A DNA stretch of 64,000 bases from Emergomyces orientalis. Taxonomy: Eukaryota > Ascomycota > Eurotiomycetes > Onygenales > Ajellomycetaceae. Below the pieces are notes generated by a model. It searched no databases. It saw only the letters and a program-made list of their open reading frames with translations, and was not told the origin of the DNA. The DNA lies in the NCBI GenBank assembly GCA_002110485.1, contig MOWL01000045.1, forward strand, positions 558,001-622,000, written 5' to 3'. Positions 21,284 to 34,048 of the stretch are shown piece by piece. The first letter of the stretch is position 1. The number at the start of each line of letters is the position of its first letter. The position numbers and the translations under genes are program-made.

Positions 21284-23843
21284 TCAGGCATCAAGCATCA
21301 TGAGTTCTTGATCAATATTTTCGTCGAATTCATCCATTGCAGTCGTCACTCTTCCGTTCCGATTCCCATTGGCAATATCTGGTGGTATCTGGTTATTGAC
21401 AGTTACCTCCCTCTGTCGTCTACCTTCTTCCCTTTGTTTTTTTACATGAAGTTCGAGATCGGCTAAACTCCAAGTTGAAATCCCTTCCTGATCTTTTGAT
21501 TTGAATGGCTGGGCCATAGTCCTGAGGAAGGTCTTCGCTGTTGCCACTGCCATATCGGTACTTAGATTCGTTTCGCTCTCGAGCATGGCCTGATTGATCC
21601 ACTTGGGGAGCTGTGTGCGTTTCTTCTGAAAACGACGATCAGCAAGTACCATGACTCCGTAGTCGTCCTTGCCACGAATGACACGCCCAAGACACTGGGC
21701 CGCATGGCGCATGGCGTCAAAAGAAAGAAAATCGTTTTCGCGAATTCGATAATTTTCGCGCAAAAATTCTAACCTAGCTTTAAGTATGCGTGATTCTGTA
21801 TACTGGAAAGGTACTCCGATGCAAATAACGGCCCGACCATAGTGGTGATCAAAATCGATTCCTTCTGAAACTTTACCACGGGCGACACAAAGCAAGATAG
21901 CGCCTCGGCCATTGCAGCATGCAGTCCGGTAAGTTTCAAGGGCAAGCGATGACTCCTGAGAATCGGGAGTTTCCACCAAAATTAATTTGTAATTCCATAC
22001 CAAATCCAGTATACCCATTCCCTGCCACATGCTAATTATGGATTCCATATAAAGATAAGACGGGAAGAAGACGACGATCCCGTCTGGTGTTATACGAGAA
22101 AATTCTAGCAAAAGATTTCCGTAATTTCGGACTACTCCTGGATCGTTCCTGATTTGAAATGAGGAGGATATCTGGGCCTGATCAGAGCCGCGTGTAACGA
22201 TCATGGGAAGGAAAGACCGACGTGCAAGGGTCATACTATATGATTCTTGTAGCACAGTTGTAAACTTAAGCATCTTGGGGTACATCTCCAGCGGAGAAAG
22301 GGTTCCAGAGGTGATAATGACAGAACTAAATCTGTCAAAAACCGGTTTGATGGCAATGGCAGCATCCAAACAGGTAAAATGGAGTATAGGATTCGGAACG
22401 GTCGCTGTTTCTGATTCGAAGGGCTCGAGTATGAGGAGAAACCCTTTTTCGTATGTAGCTGCTAAGGTAGCAAAGGCAGCGACCTGCTGGAGAGGCTGGT
22501 AGTCTTCGAGGTTCATAAGCTCCAACGTCCGGACGAGTGACGTTAATCGCTCTGCACAAAATCGGAGAGGCTTTCGCTCAATGAATGTTAAATCTTTGAG
22601 ATGAGCCAAGAAAGAAAGTGGCGTTTCGGATATGGTGTGTGTGATTTTCATTCGAGTTTTCAAATACTCGATAAATCGTTTTAGAAAAGCTACGAAGTGT
22701 TCCGCTCTGCGGATATTCCCTGGAACGGCTTCTTTTAGCAGATCATCGGGGAGTGCAGGATTTGCCATTAGTTGTTCCTCTTGTCGAGCTTCGTCGGCTT
22801 CTCTCAAACCCTCAACCAACTTCTGGTATTCATTTTGTAGCTTTTCTGCATCCGAGCTCTTCATTTCATCAATTCTACGTTCAAGATTGTTTGCTCCACG
22901 GCTTGCTTTTCGTAGTGAATCCTCAGTCAAGTCGATGCTAAGAGATTCGATACAAACGTTGTCAATATTATGTGCCTCATCAAAGACGACAATGCTGTCT
23001 TTGGACAATTCCTGCGAAACTCTCTCGGCAATTTTTGGGTCGAGAAGATAGTGGTAAGAGTATATTATGACGTTACAGAAAGGCATCTTCTGGTGGTTAG
23101 CATAGGGGAAATTTTTTCAAGCTAAAACATCAGATAAGTCCTACCATTCGCCGAACAGAGAAATAGGGACATTGTTTATGTTGTTCTCCATATTTGATTA
23201 TATCATCAAGTGTAAAAACGCCAGGCGGGACAAGATTACTCGGTTCAAGTAGGTCAAGATTCTGGATAGGTGAGCGTAGCCAAAAACCAGGTAGGGAGAG
23301 ACAAACCTCATGATATATACACAACTCAACATCCTCGCCCCTCTCTTTCTTCTCTTTTACAAAGCCTGCTGTCAAGCTTCGGCATCGAGCGTCTACAACG
23401 GACCCGCTCTTCTCTCTTTTCACGGACGGGTGAAGACATAAGTTCTTTCGACTTGTAAGACCAAGACCACGAAAATCTTCCGCATACCCTAATTGCTGAG
23501 AGCGGTATTTCATGAGAGCTTTTAGCTCCGCCAAAGCCTTTTCGATTTCAGACATTGTTCTGGAGCAATAGATGAGTTTTCGTTGCTCAGGTTTATGCTG
23601 CTGGTATGCAATAATCAACGAAAGAAGTGAGACGGTTTTCCCAGTTCCTGATGGCATCTCCAGAACGCAATGCCCGCCAGCATCCAACGTCTTTTTGAGA
23701 TCGCACATGTAGGCATATTGTTCCGGATAGATGCGAGGATAAGGGAAAAGAACGGGGAGATCACTGTTTTTCTATCAGCGATCAAGCCAAAAATGCAGTC
23801 AACATTGGGAGGACTAAGAATCGTACTCGATGAAGAATTTCAT
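21284..23843 (-). CDS. RAD3: RAD3/XPD, TFIIH 5'-3' DNA helicase
   Basis: Iron-sulphur superfamily-2 helicase of TFIIH, needed for nucleotide-excision repair and RNA polymerase II initiation. Four exons (23843-23827, 23763-23307, 23261-23145, 23089-21284) join to 798 residues. Exon 1 is only 17 bases and encodes MKFFI plus two bases of an Asp codon, after which the conserved DLPVLFPYPRIYPEQY follows. Walker A is MPSGTGKT at 42-49 and the DEAH box is at 234-237, the same position as in human XPD. The four Fe-S cysteines fall in NLCLHP, DARCRSL, ELCIYHE and QCPYF. Motifs V and VI appear as GKVSEGIDF and QCLGRVIRGKDDYG. The second intron (45 bases) is in frame and open, so its removal is inferred from the family sequence. 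It is convergent with RPA190 and divergent from LTN1. Confidence 0.95.
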
Positions 23844-24259
23844 ATTGGGCGCAAAAGGGTATTTCTCCTCAAAGTATCTCACTGGCGCCCTGTGACAGTG
23901 AGCAGATGTAGGGAACGACTGGCCGACACAGGCTGGACAAGTGGAGGCTCAAACGCGTTGGACAACCCGGAGAATGGTTAGTGCGACGCCAGGTCACGGG
24001 ATCTTGAATTTTTAGGCCCCAAACCACCTAAGTAGCTATCCAGGTATTTTTTGGGCAAAGGGACAACAGCAGCGAAACACCCAGCTGAGGCGCAAATGTC
24101 GATGCTGCCAATGATAAAGTTGAAGTGCCATATTTCTTTTAGCATTCCTTTGCTGATGAAGTTATACATTTCTTTCAATTCCGATATTTATATCTTACTT
24201 TTTTAGACAGGCTGTGAGATTTCATCTGCCTCACCATTCTCTATTGCCCTCCAACAGCC
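23844..24259. promoter_or_regulatory. Bidirectional promoter RAD3 / LTN1
   Basis: These 416 bases separate the divergent ATGs at 23843 (-) and 24260 (+). Neither side shows a clear TATA box. The stretch just before LTN1 (about 24180-24259) is T-rich and then CT-rich, like other leaders here. Confidence 0.55.
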
Positions 24260-27200
24260 ATGAGTAAAAAATTTAAGTCCCAAGCATCTAGCAGCAGAGC
24301 TGCCTCTGGAGTGTTTGGGAGCTCTGCGGGGGTATTTGGGAGTTTTTCAACAGATTCTACGGCTCAAGGAAGCTCTTCTTCCTCTTTATCATACATCGCG
24401 GAGCCGCCAGATCTCTCCAAGATTTCCCAGCCGCAGGTGGTTGTTTCATTCAAAAATCTCCTAAAGAAGGATACTACCACGAAAACGAAGGCGTTAGAAG
24501 ATCTGCAAGACTTCCTCTGCGCACAAGATATCCGAAGTGGGAGTTTAGAAGATGGTCTCATTGAAGCTTGGGTATGTGTTACTTTGTATGCTGGAATCAT
24601 TGACCACATAGTAATATTCGCTTGCCCTGTGGCCAGATAAAAATATATCCACGTATGTCAATAGATATTTCTCGCCGGGTCCGACAACTTGCCCATGTCC
24701 TTCAAGGCCGTTTTGTATCATTATGCGGGAGGCGAATAGCCCCCTATATAACAAGGGCAGTTGGCGCATGGCTCGCCGGCCTTCATGATAGCGACAAATT
24801 AGTGTTCAGAGCTGCCCAAGAATCAGTCGTCAGAGCTTTTCCTACGGAAGAAAAAAGGCAAAACCTGTGGAAAGTCTACCGATCCTCAATTTTCGAATTT
24901 GTTATCGATGCTGCTCTAGAGCAAACCCCTCAGACTTTAAGTGATGAGCGGACTGTCAGGCCCGACGAAGCGGAAGCAAAGCATGCCCGGGTTGTTGCGA
25001 CGGCTTTACAGGTGTTCAACCAACTACTCGGTAAGTCAGAAATTTCACCTGGTAGGTAGTCTTCTTAGCTAGTCGGCGGAACTAAAATTGTAACAGCTAA
25101 ATCATCGCCCGCCCAACTGGAAAAGGATGCCGATTTTATAACAACTCTTATTAACAGCAAGACGCTCTGGTCATTCTCATGCCATGAGGATCCATTTGTT
25201 CGCCGATCTGTATATGACTTGCTCCGAACTTTGCTTTCAATGGAGAGAGAATTAATCGAATGGAAAACGGTCAGCGCTTGTTTTTTGTCGAAAGCTCTTC
25301 CGAAAAGCCAACTAGGTTCAGCTTTTGACTTCTCTAACATCCTTTTAACCTTGACCAAGAAACGGCCACAAATATGGACCTCCGACTATTCTGGGAAAAC
25401 CTCTGCAACCAAGCGACTTTATCAGTACATCAGAAAGGGTTCAGAAGGGGCTGATGCCGCCTATTGGGAAAACCTACAGCTACTGCTCAAATATATCCCT
25501 GTTGAAATCTTGATTTCGCAGCCGGCCAGCGACGATAGCACCGTGCAAGATGCAAACCGCTTAATGGAATCCATCCACGATTCAATTCTAAGTCGGGAGG
25601 AGCAGAGAGCCAATCTTGGAGCTGCCTGGCCATGTTTCATCGACACAGGATTTTGGATATCCTCTTTCATCCCAGATAAGGCCGTTCGTCACAAATTCCT
25701 CCAAAGCCAAATTTTGCCTATCTTGGAACAGTACATCCGTGACCGGCCTGATAATAGTCAGTGGTCGCTCCATGGCAAATTTGTGCCCGATTTGTGCGCA
25801 AAATCATTCGTGTCTATGGCGGAACATACCGGCGCGGAGGTTCTCCATGACTTCTGGATGAGGCTGTCCGATAGACTGATCGAAACGATCAGACTATCGT
25901 CCCCGGAAAATGCTAGCGGTTTTAAGGACTCCCAAGATTCAATTTGTACCCAAGCGAAGCGCCTCTTTGCTTTAGAAGGGCAAGTTTTAACACAAGTAGC
26001 TCAACGCAACGATCTATCGTTCATTTCGAACATTTTCCAAGATACCGGCACCCCGTTACTTCAAGCCTCACTGGAGCTTTTGCGGTCTCGCAATGGAAAA
26101 CCGTATGGCGCTGCCTCAATGATTGATGAAGCCGTCGCCAGAGCCCCAGATATTGCTGCCCAGGTTGGCGAACTAGCAACGTTTCTCAGTGAAGATGTTG
26201 CCCAGCTCTTGTTCTCACCTTCAGCGGATCGCCTTATTTCGATTCTGTTTGGATGTCGCGGCAAGAAAGGGTTTGAACTTGGCCTGAAAAATTCCATAGA
26301 TACATTCCTGGAGGCGGACCTTGGAAGTTCAACGTTGCCTGGACTCCAAAAATTATTTTCGTGCATCGCTCTCTCCGACACTGAAGCGCACCCAAACTTG
26401 GAACTCTTAATTACAAAGGATTTACACAGAGCATTAAATGATACCCGAGAAGCCTGGACGGAAATCATTATTTTTATCAAAAACCGAGCCTCTCAAAGTG
26501 GAATTGCTTATCGAATTTTACATTCCTTAGTTGATAGCCTGTCATCGGAGAAGAATATCCGAGAGGTGCTTTATGGTCTTTTTCAGATAGCCTTGGAAAG
26601 CCCGGATATTATTAGAGGATTTGTGAATAGCCCAGATGGTTCACGGATGGTCTCTAAGATACTCTACATCGCCGAGTCTTCGACGGACGAAGTTGCCCAA
26701 CTTGCTGACTCCTTGCAGACACATATTCAAGATATAATAAAAGGAGATAGTGGGACCCGGTCGTCTATCGAAATCGTCCAGCAGAACTTTAGCAACGTTG
26801 GAATAGAGTCCTTGTCGTAAGTTGCAATATACGGCCTGCTGAAAAGTGCTTTTTGCTAACTAGATCACTCAGTATTGATGCTTTGGTCAATATTGCGGAG
26901 GAAGTCCTTGCGAAAACATCTGTGGAAGACAAGCCTAGGATATTGTCTCGTTTACTGCCAACTCGGGATCAATGGGGACAAGCATTGGACCCATTTCTTC
27001 GGAAACCACTGAAGGCGTCCGCTTCCATAATTAACATACTTGCTGGAGCAGTATTTCTGGCGGATAAATCCTTCTCTCACGGCCTTTCAGACGAGCTCGA
27101 TTCAGTTCCCCGCGATCCTTACCGTTTCTCTTCTGCGTTCCGACTGACCTTCTACACTACGAAAGTGCTTTCATCAAATGGATTGGAATTCATCGAGCAG

Positions 27201-29553
27201 GATGCCCGTGAAATATTGTTCTTCTACTTACCTCTGGCGACCCAGTTGGTTGATGATGATGTAAGTCAGGAAGGCTCAAAGGGTTTACTTGACCTCGGAA
27301 TACCAGGCATCCGAGATGAATGCGCAGATCTAGTTTCGGAAGCTCGCCTTGTCATTAGGGAGTGGCTTCAATCTGCAACCACAACAGCAGAGCAAGAAAA
27401 GTCCGCTGCTCCAAATATTTTCGCTTTCTGGGAAACACAATTCGAGTCGCTACAAGGCGCGTCTGCAAAATCGTACAATCTAGCGGAGACTTTCGCCAAG
27501 GTCATCGCCGAGCGCGATTCACTAGAGACGATCCGATCTGCTGAATCTTGCTTCAAGAGGGCAAAACAGATGGACGGATTATCGAACCCGTTCGTTTTGC
27601 CTTCGGTTGTGGCCGCGTTTAAAGAGTCTATAGCGGCTACTCCATCTGGCGTTCGATTGTGCAATGAATTGATTTCAGACGCTACTGTGTTTAAATCCGA
27701 AAATGGCTTTGAAGGTGAGATCTACAGTTCTATATACCAAAATTTACACCTCTAATATTATTCAGGTCTTCGCAAGATTGTAACCCTCAACCTTCTCATC
27801 CACGGAGAAAGCAATATTGCACGGAACATTCCAAAGCCCAGGCTTGTGTTTCTGGTGAAACACTTGATCGATTGTTTGCAGTCGCAATCCCCACTGCCAG
27901 GTTTGGTTTCGGAAATCCTCAAATTGCTTGTTAATATTTTACCCTTGGTCAGAGAGATATACGGCTCTCACTGGTCGGACATATTTGAGTTCCTTCGGAA
28001 TCTATGGGATAACATTGAAATAGTGGACGAATCGCTTCCTCTTTTACACTCTTCATTACGACTTTTCGCCTGCTTAAAGTCACTAGCGACAAGCGAAAGC
28101 AACGATGACTTGGTGGATACATGGATTGCCTCCCAGCAGACACATTCGCCAGCATTGATCAGATTACTTGTAAAGTTTGGTGAGCTATCTCCGTTTGTTT
28201 CAGTGTTATTATATTAATATGCAGTATAGACTCCTCGTTAAGTTATGACCAATCCCTCAATATCACGGCAGATATCCTTTCCCGTCAAATATCAGGACTA
28301 CCCATTGACCACGTCGAGGATATCAATGACCTTTTCTCCACCCTCTCGGTGCCTAACAGAGGCATCCAACATGCTGCTTACGATGTCCTGCATCGGGCGA
28401 TCCCAAAATTGCAAGAGACGGTGACCTTGAATGTTGCGTTATCGGACTCGGTAGCCAGGCTCCCAGATGAGTTAATTTCTCTCCTTCTGGAAGTCCCCGC
28501 TATCAATATTATAAGTGAGACTACAGTTGATGATAGTGTATGGATGGGGATTCGATGCTACTTATTAAGTTGGATGACTGTTTTCGATCATTTCAATAAT
28601 GCTGTAAGCAGCCTTTCGCCCTCTTCCCAAATCCATTACTGCATGGCTCGGAATGGCTTACGCGTTTTGTTTAGTCACTGCCGGTCCAAGAGAGCTATGT
28701 GTCTAATATCAAAGAAAATAACTGCTTGGATCCACTTCTTGAATTTATGTTTGACTTCCTGCAACATCCACATGGAAAATTGGTTGACGCTTCAAAGTTC
28801 GATGTTCGGTCTTTCCACCTTGATGAGTCTGAGACAGCCCAGAAAGAGTCGCAGGTCCTCCTAGTGCACTTGTATTATCTATGTTTGAAGTATCTACCTA
28901 ATTTGACAAAAGTTTGGTGGATTGATAGCAAGAAGCGTGTCAAAGGGCAGGTTGAGGCATGGACGGAAAAATATGTAAGCTCAGGATACGCCGAATACAT
29001 ACCACCGCACCCGGCTAACCTGGTGTAGATTTCACCACTTATTATTGAGGACTCGCTCCGGAGTGTCAGCGAGTGGTTCTCGGCACAAAATTTTACTGGC
29101 GAAGAACAACCCTTGCAGGTAAAAGTATCTCACAGAACTGCTGAAATAATCGCAAGCATTGAGGTGGATGACGATTCTCCACCAACTTCAGTTGCCATCT
29201 CTCTACCATCAACATATCCATTACAGCAAGCTGTTGTGGAAGGTCGCGCTCGTGTTGCGGTGGACGAAAAGAAATGGAGGAGCTGGCTTTTAACGATCCA
29301 AGGGGTTATCATGTTCTCCAATGGCAATCTTGTCGATGGCTTGCTTGCATTCCGCAGAAATGTCCAAGGCGCGTTGAAGGGCCAGAGTGAATGTGCTATT
29401 TGTTATTCTGTCATCTCAACAAACATGCAAACGCCCAACAAGAGGTGTGCGACGTGCAAGAATACTTTCCACTCCGATTGCCTCTTCCGCTGGTTTAAGA
29501 GCAGTAACGCTAGCAGCTGTCCCCTATGCCGGAACAACTTCCCTTATTCATAA
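24260..29553 (+). CDS. LTN1: LTN1/listerin, RING E3 ubiquitin ligase of ribosome quality control
   Basis: Ltn1 ubiquitinates nascent chains stalled on 60S subunits. Eight exons (24260-24571, 24637-25030, 25097-26816, 26864-27714, 27766-28179, 28230-28603, 28675-28974, 29029-29553) join to 1629 residues, near the yeast length (1562). The N-terminus has a Ser-rich lead and the conserved block VVSFKNLLKKDTTTKTKALE with EAWIKIYPRMSID after the first splice. The middle is a long helical HEAT-like rod. The last 50 residues are the RING: CAICYSV, RCATCKNTFHSDCLFRWF and CPLCRNNFP. Intron 3 has two possible acceptors nine bases apart (26863 or 26872), both in frame. Intron 5 must use TATAG at 28229 although a CAG lies five bases before it. 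Exon 6 joins as NNA to SLPVQESYVSNIKENN. Splices were chosen for reading frame and family fit. Confidence 0.93.
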
Positions 29554-29888
29554 ATTTTCGGCGATATTTGTGTTTCCAATATCTTGATATTTGGTATTAG
29601 CAAAGATATAGAAAACTTGGGAATACTGTGCTCCAGTTTGTACGGCGCAATTGCCGAGCTTTGACAAAGACTCTTTACTCCCCATGAATAGAAATCATTT
29701 TTCACGTAATTTATTATATTTATTCTGAAGCATTTGCTTTATCGCTTTCCCCCATTTCTCCATTTTGAGGCTGGATGATGAGGAGGCTCACTAGCTTTCC
29801 CAGAGTGTTTTAGTGGTAGGATGATATCAGCGGGGAACAAAACACCCCACCAAATACAACAAAGCTACAGAACCATCACACAACCTCC
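29554..29888. promoter_or_regulatory. Spacer LTN1 to PPM1
   Basis: About 335 bases in tandem orientation. The first part is AT-rich and probably holds the LTN1 3' end. The last 50 bases before the PPM1 ATG are A/C-rich (ACAAAACACCCCACCAAA and onward), as in many fungal leaders. No other gene is seen. Confidence 0.55.
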
Positions 29889-31177
29889 ATGTCAGCACCA
29901 CAAATCCCCAACCTAAACACTCTTCGACGAGGGGCTGGTAGAGGTCGCTTTAGGGGACGCGGGACGCACGAAGCGACTACTAGCCATGAGGAGGGTATAG
30001 TAGCGAAGGATAGGATCGTTCAGCAAACCGACAATGACGCTAGCGTTTCAAGGCTCAGCGCAGTTGAGCTAGGGTATCTCCATGACCCATTTGCACAGGC
30101 TCTAGTTAATGGCGGGGGAATGGGGTCGAAGAGGTATCCGATAATTAATAGAGGTACCATTTCCTGTTTTCATTTACGTCTTGTCTGACCTTATTTACGC
30201 TTTGCTGGCTCTCGAATTGGCTGCGAAATATTTTGCTGATATAGCTCGTTGTAGGAACCTATGTACGAACAACCGCCTTAGATTCCCTCGTATACCGTTT
30301 CCTAAACACAAACGAGAAGTCGACTCGAAAGAGGCAGATTATATCACTCGGAGCCGGTTCAGATACGCGAGCATTCCGCTTACTCTCAAGGGACCCGTCC
30401 CTTGACCTGTTATACCATGAGCTTGACTTCCCCACCAACACTGCTGCCAAAATTAAAGCCATCCGCTCCTCGCCGCTTTTGCATAAAACTCTAGGGATAC
30501 ACGGGCCAGAGGATGCGAATATATTGGCAGATGGTGATGCTTTGCACTCGAAATATCTTCACATCCATCCAGTTGATCTACGGACGCTTTCGGCATGCAG
30601 CTCACCTACCTTATTACAAGGCTTGGATATGACGCTTCCAACGTTACTTATATCCGAGTGCTGTTTGATCTATCTTTCACCCACCGATGCAATTAATGTA
30701 CTCTCCTATTTTACGCAAACGCTCTTCCCGCCTTCCATATCGTCATCCAGGGCTACATCTACATCCGAACTCAGATCTTGCCCAACACCCTCCGTACCCT
30801 CAGCACCCCTAGCCCTTATACTTTACGAGCCGATACGGCCCGACGACCCGTTTGGGAGGACCATGGTCGCTAATCTCGCAACGAGGGGTATCCACCTACA
30901 AACGCTACACCGCTATGCGTCATTATCAGCTGAACGTGAGAGGTTGCGCGAGCATGGATTTGTGAGTGGCCAGGGGGCGGCAGATGTGGATTTCATATGG
31001 GAACGGTGGATTAGTGAGGAGGAAAAGGAGAGAGTGGCTGGGCTGGAGATGCTGGATGAGATTGAGGAGTGGAAATTGTTAGCCAGTCACTATTGCGTGG
31101 CATGGGGTTGGAGGGAAGGGAATGAGGATAATACGGAAGGGGTGTTTGAGGGGTGGGAGAGGTTGGAGGGGCAGTAA
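29889..31177 (+). CDS. PPM1: PPM1, leucine carboxyl methyltransferase of PP2A
   Basis: SAM-dependent enzyme that methylates the C-terminal Leu of the PP2A catalytic subunit, controlling assembly with B subunits. Two exons (29889-30153, 30255-31177) join to 395 residues. An RG-rich N-terminus (RRGAGRGRFRGRG) precedes the conserved RLSAVELGYLHDPFA and KRYPIINRGTYVRTTALD, which is created by the splice. The SAM-binding motif SLGAGSDTRAFRL, then YHELDFPTN, follow directly. Later family landmarks are DLRTL, LLISECCLIYLSPTDA (post-I motif) and LILYEPIRPDDPFGRTMVANL. The order and length match LCMT1/Ppm1. The alternative, the related Ppm2 tRNA enzyme, would carry a large C-terminal kelch-like domain that is absent here. 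Confidence 0.94.
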
Positions 31178-33841
31178 TTAAGAGTGAAAGAGAGGAGGGG
31201 AGTGGAATCTGGACGAGGACCTTGAGTGCTGCTGATATATTCATGCAACGGGGATACTGTGCACTCTTTATGGAGCGCGCATGATCAACACGTTTGTATA
31301 CCATGTCTGATTTACAGATTCTACTCCTGCGTCCCTGGAGCCGGCAATTGAAGGCTGCACCTTGTTTCCCCACTCTTCTGCTAAGGTCGCGATCAAGTAC
31401 ACAATGCAATGCAATGCAGCGAAGAGATTACCCAAGGATGTCATCTTGTCGCTTTAAATTTACCATGGTTCTGGACGTGAGGTAAATCATGTGACCCATA
31501 TTTTTTGGCTGTTCCAAATGGAAATCACGGGCCGACAGATGTATTGGATAGCTCAGCTCTTTGAAACACGCCAATCCCTGGTGCTGGGATCCTTTTCGGT
31601 TGCTATCGTGGAGAAAATGGATCTGTTTCAGCAGAGGTGCTACATAATCTGGAGAGAAACCAAGCGCCCCACTGGTCAAGATGTGCGATCATGAACGGCG
31701 GCCTCTGGCGGAGACCCAATCCCCAGCCGCTATAATAGCTCAGCGCAATAGTTTGGCATTGTCGCCGAAATGCTTGTGCGATATATTTTATCCAAACGCG
31801 CGACTCAGAAGCTCTTCTTCAATGATCCAGAATTCCGACGAAGGAATGGGAAGCGTTGACGCTTTTGGGACTGAAGATGCTTAAACCCATTACCGTATCG
31901 GGGTTCAGACACCTTAGAGCAAGCCTCTTTTACTCCTCTGTTCGGCTGGGTCCTTCCTCCCTTTCTTATTCTTTGGTAAAATCACAATATTGCGTATTTT
32001 TGCTCACGATGCGGCCTGGGCGCTGGATTTCTTGAAACATTATTTAGGAATTGCTGACAGATATATAAATGTGCAAAGGTCTCTAAACAGAGCGCAGCAA
32101 TGGAAATACTACCGAGGTACTTGCTAGGATTTCTTAAACACTGAGAGGTGACCTGGCCCGCATGTGCACAGGCGGCATCTCCTCTGATCTGGGAAACAAG
32201 AGCAAATTATAACATCGATTAGGAGATGTTGTTCACCGTTTTAGGAGCCACTAGGGGGTGCATTATCTTTCCATTGCTTTCACATATATTCTCTGCACTT
32301 GTAGGCATTATCAGGCATGCCGTACGTAATTTATATTTGATTTCGCGATATGGATCGTTTTCAGCTTCGAGTTTGATTCATTTCAGTTCAATGCAGTTTC
32401 GCATCATTTGAGGTACGACCCAGCATCAACACTGACAATAAATGGTTAGGTCCATAGATGCCCGCGCCGCGCTGCCGATCCATTCATAATCTCTTCTACG
32501 CCGCCAGTTGTGCCGTTGATTCCATTCAGGAGGGTTTGGCTTTCCTCACACCCGCATGGACGATTCGAGATTTCCCAACTACATGACTTGTCTCAATAAG
32601 TTCTGATTTACTGGGGATACCCATCTTATCCATTACGAAGCGCGAGCGGAAAGAGTTACCCAAAGGAGGCGTATATATGAGACTAGAAGCTGCAGCCATA
32701 ATGTTTAGGACGGACTCCCAGCGAACCCACCTAACCGATTCATTGCGATTCGGTCACAGATATTCTTCCAAGTCCTTCGCAGTTGCGTTCCTTTTGTGTT
32801 GGATACACAGAGGAAACTAGGTGCGATCATGAGCAATAAAATGTTGCAGTTTTTTCGCAATGGGTTTACGTTTTCTCTTGATTGATTCTTTCCCGCCCAA
32901 TTTTTGGATTATTCACAATCGTGACTTTCATTAAGTACTTGACTGTGCATATTCGTGTTTCATTTCAATGTAGAAATGAAAAATTTATAATGTAAGTAGA
33001 TGGCACGACATGCGGCGGACTATCTCCTGCTTTGTCTGTCAGAGTCCTCAAGCCTATCCCACTGCAAGAAACTACACGGGCTGTCGGACAACGAAAATTT
33101 TCAGGTAGCTGTACACGCGGCAAATATGGGGCAGGATATGCACAAAGAAAGATTACTAGGGCTTCATTTTTGTCGGGGACACGCCTCTTCCTTTACCCAG
33201 CTCTCGGGTGTACGTATGGTCGAATCTTAAATGCGTATTCTAATTTTCTAAAATGTGTTGCAGGTTCTAGTTGCCTCAACTACAGAAAATACTCCCGGAA
33301 CATGACAACACAACATAATGGTGTGACAGCATGGCTGCGGTTATAATCATTTCTTTGTTTCGAAGATTTTAACCCATGCTGCAGACCCAGAAATAGGCGC
33401 ACCAGCATATTAGCTAACAGACGGCGAAACGAACTCAGGTACTGGAGCAAAACAAATTTATCAACATTGATAATCCGGCGTTTTAACCGCCGTATATTTC
33501 TCTATGCGTTTTGGATACTGGTCTTCTGGGAGGAATGCCCAAGCTACATATGACCTGCAGCTTTTTTCCCTACATTCTAATTCTGTGGATTTCAAAACTT
33601 TTCCGTGGGTTCACCGGTATCCGCCTGCAAGCATTGCAGTCGGAGAATTTCCAGTGCCTCTCTTGAGTTCAACCTTGCCCTAGTTTATGTTACAAGAACT
33701 GCATGAGGTGGTGCGCTGCATTAAAGGGCAGTGCATAGCGTGGTCCGCGATGGTGATCAAAAAGGCCTCTTAACTAATGCCAAACAAATACAAAGCAGGA
33801 TTTGGCTTGATGAGAACTACATATCCCGGGGTGCGAGGGAA
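31178..33841. other. Gene-poor stretch, 2.7 kb
   Basis: No supported gene. Frames at 31294-31884, 32226-32411 and 33000-33346 are short, overlap in several frames and show nothing recognisable. The composition is mixed and not obviously low in complexity, so relics of old genes or mobile elements are possible, but I found no terminal repeats or coding motifs to prove one. This is the first clear break from the dense block to its left. Confidence 0.5.
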
Positions 33842-33849
33842 TATAAAAG
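33842..33849 (+). promoter_or_regulatory. TATA box of the small secreted peptide gene
   Basis: TATAAAAG lies about 200 bases upstream of the ATG at 34049, on the coding strand, after a GC-richer stretch. This placement fits a promoter with a leader of roughly 150 bases. A clear TATA box is typical of regulated, strongly expressed fungal genes. Confidence 0.55.
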
Positions 33850-34048
33850 GGAATACAGCAGTTAGTCAAGAGGATTTTAAAATACCAAAATCCCTCTCAA
33901 TTATCCAATCTTGAACTTTTCTATTCTTCTCGCAAACCAGCAATTTTACGGCGCTGACATCTGCGGGATACGGAAAAACTATATATCTACCAGACTTCGG
34001 AAACTGCCAACTGCTCTACCCCACACGAAGAATCACATATATCGCAAA

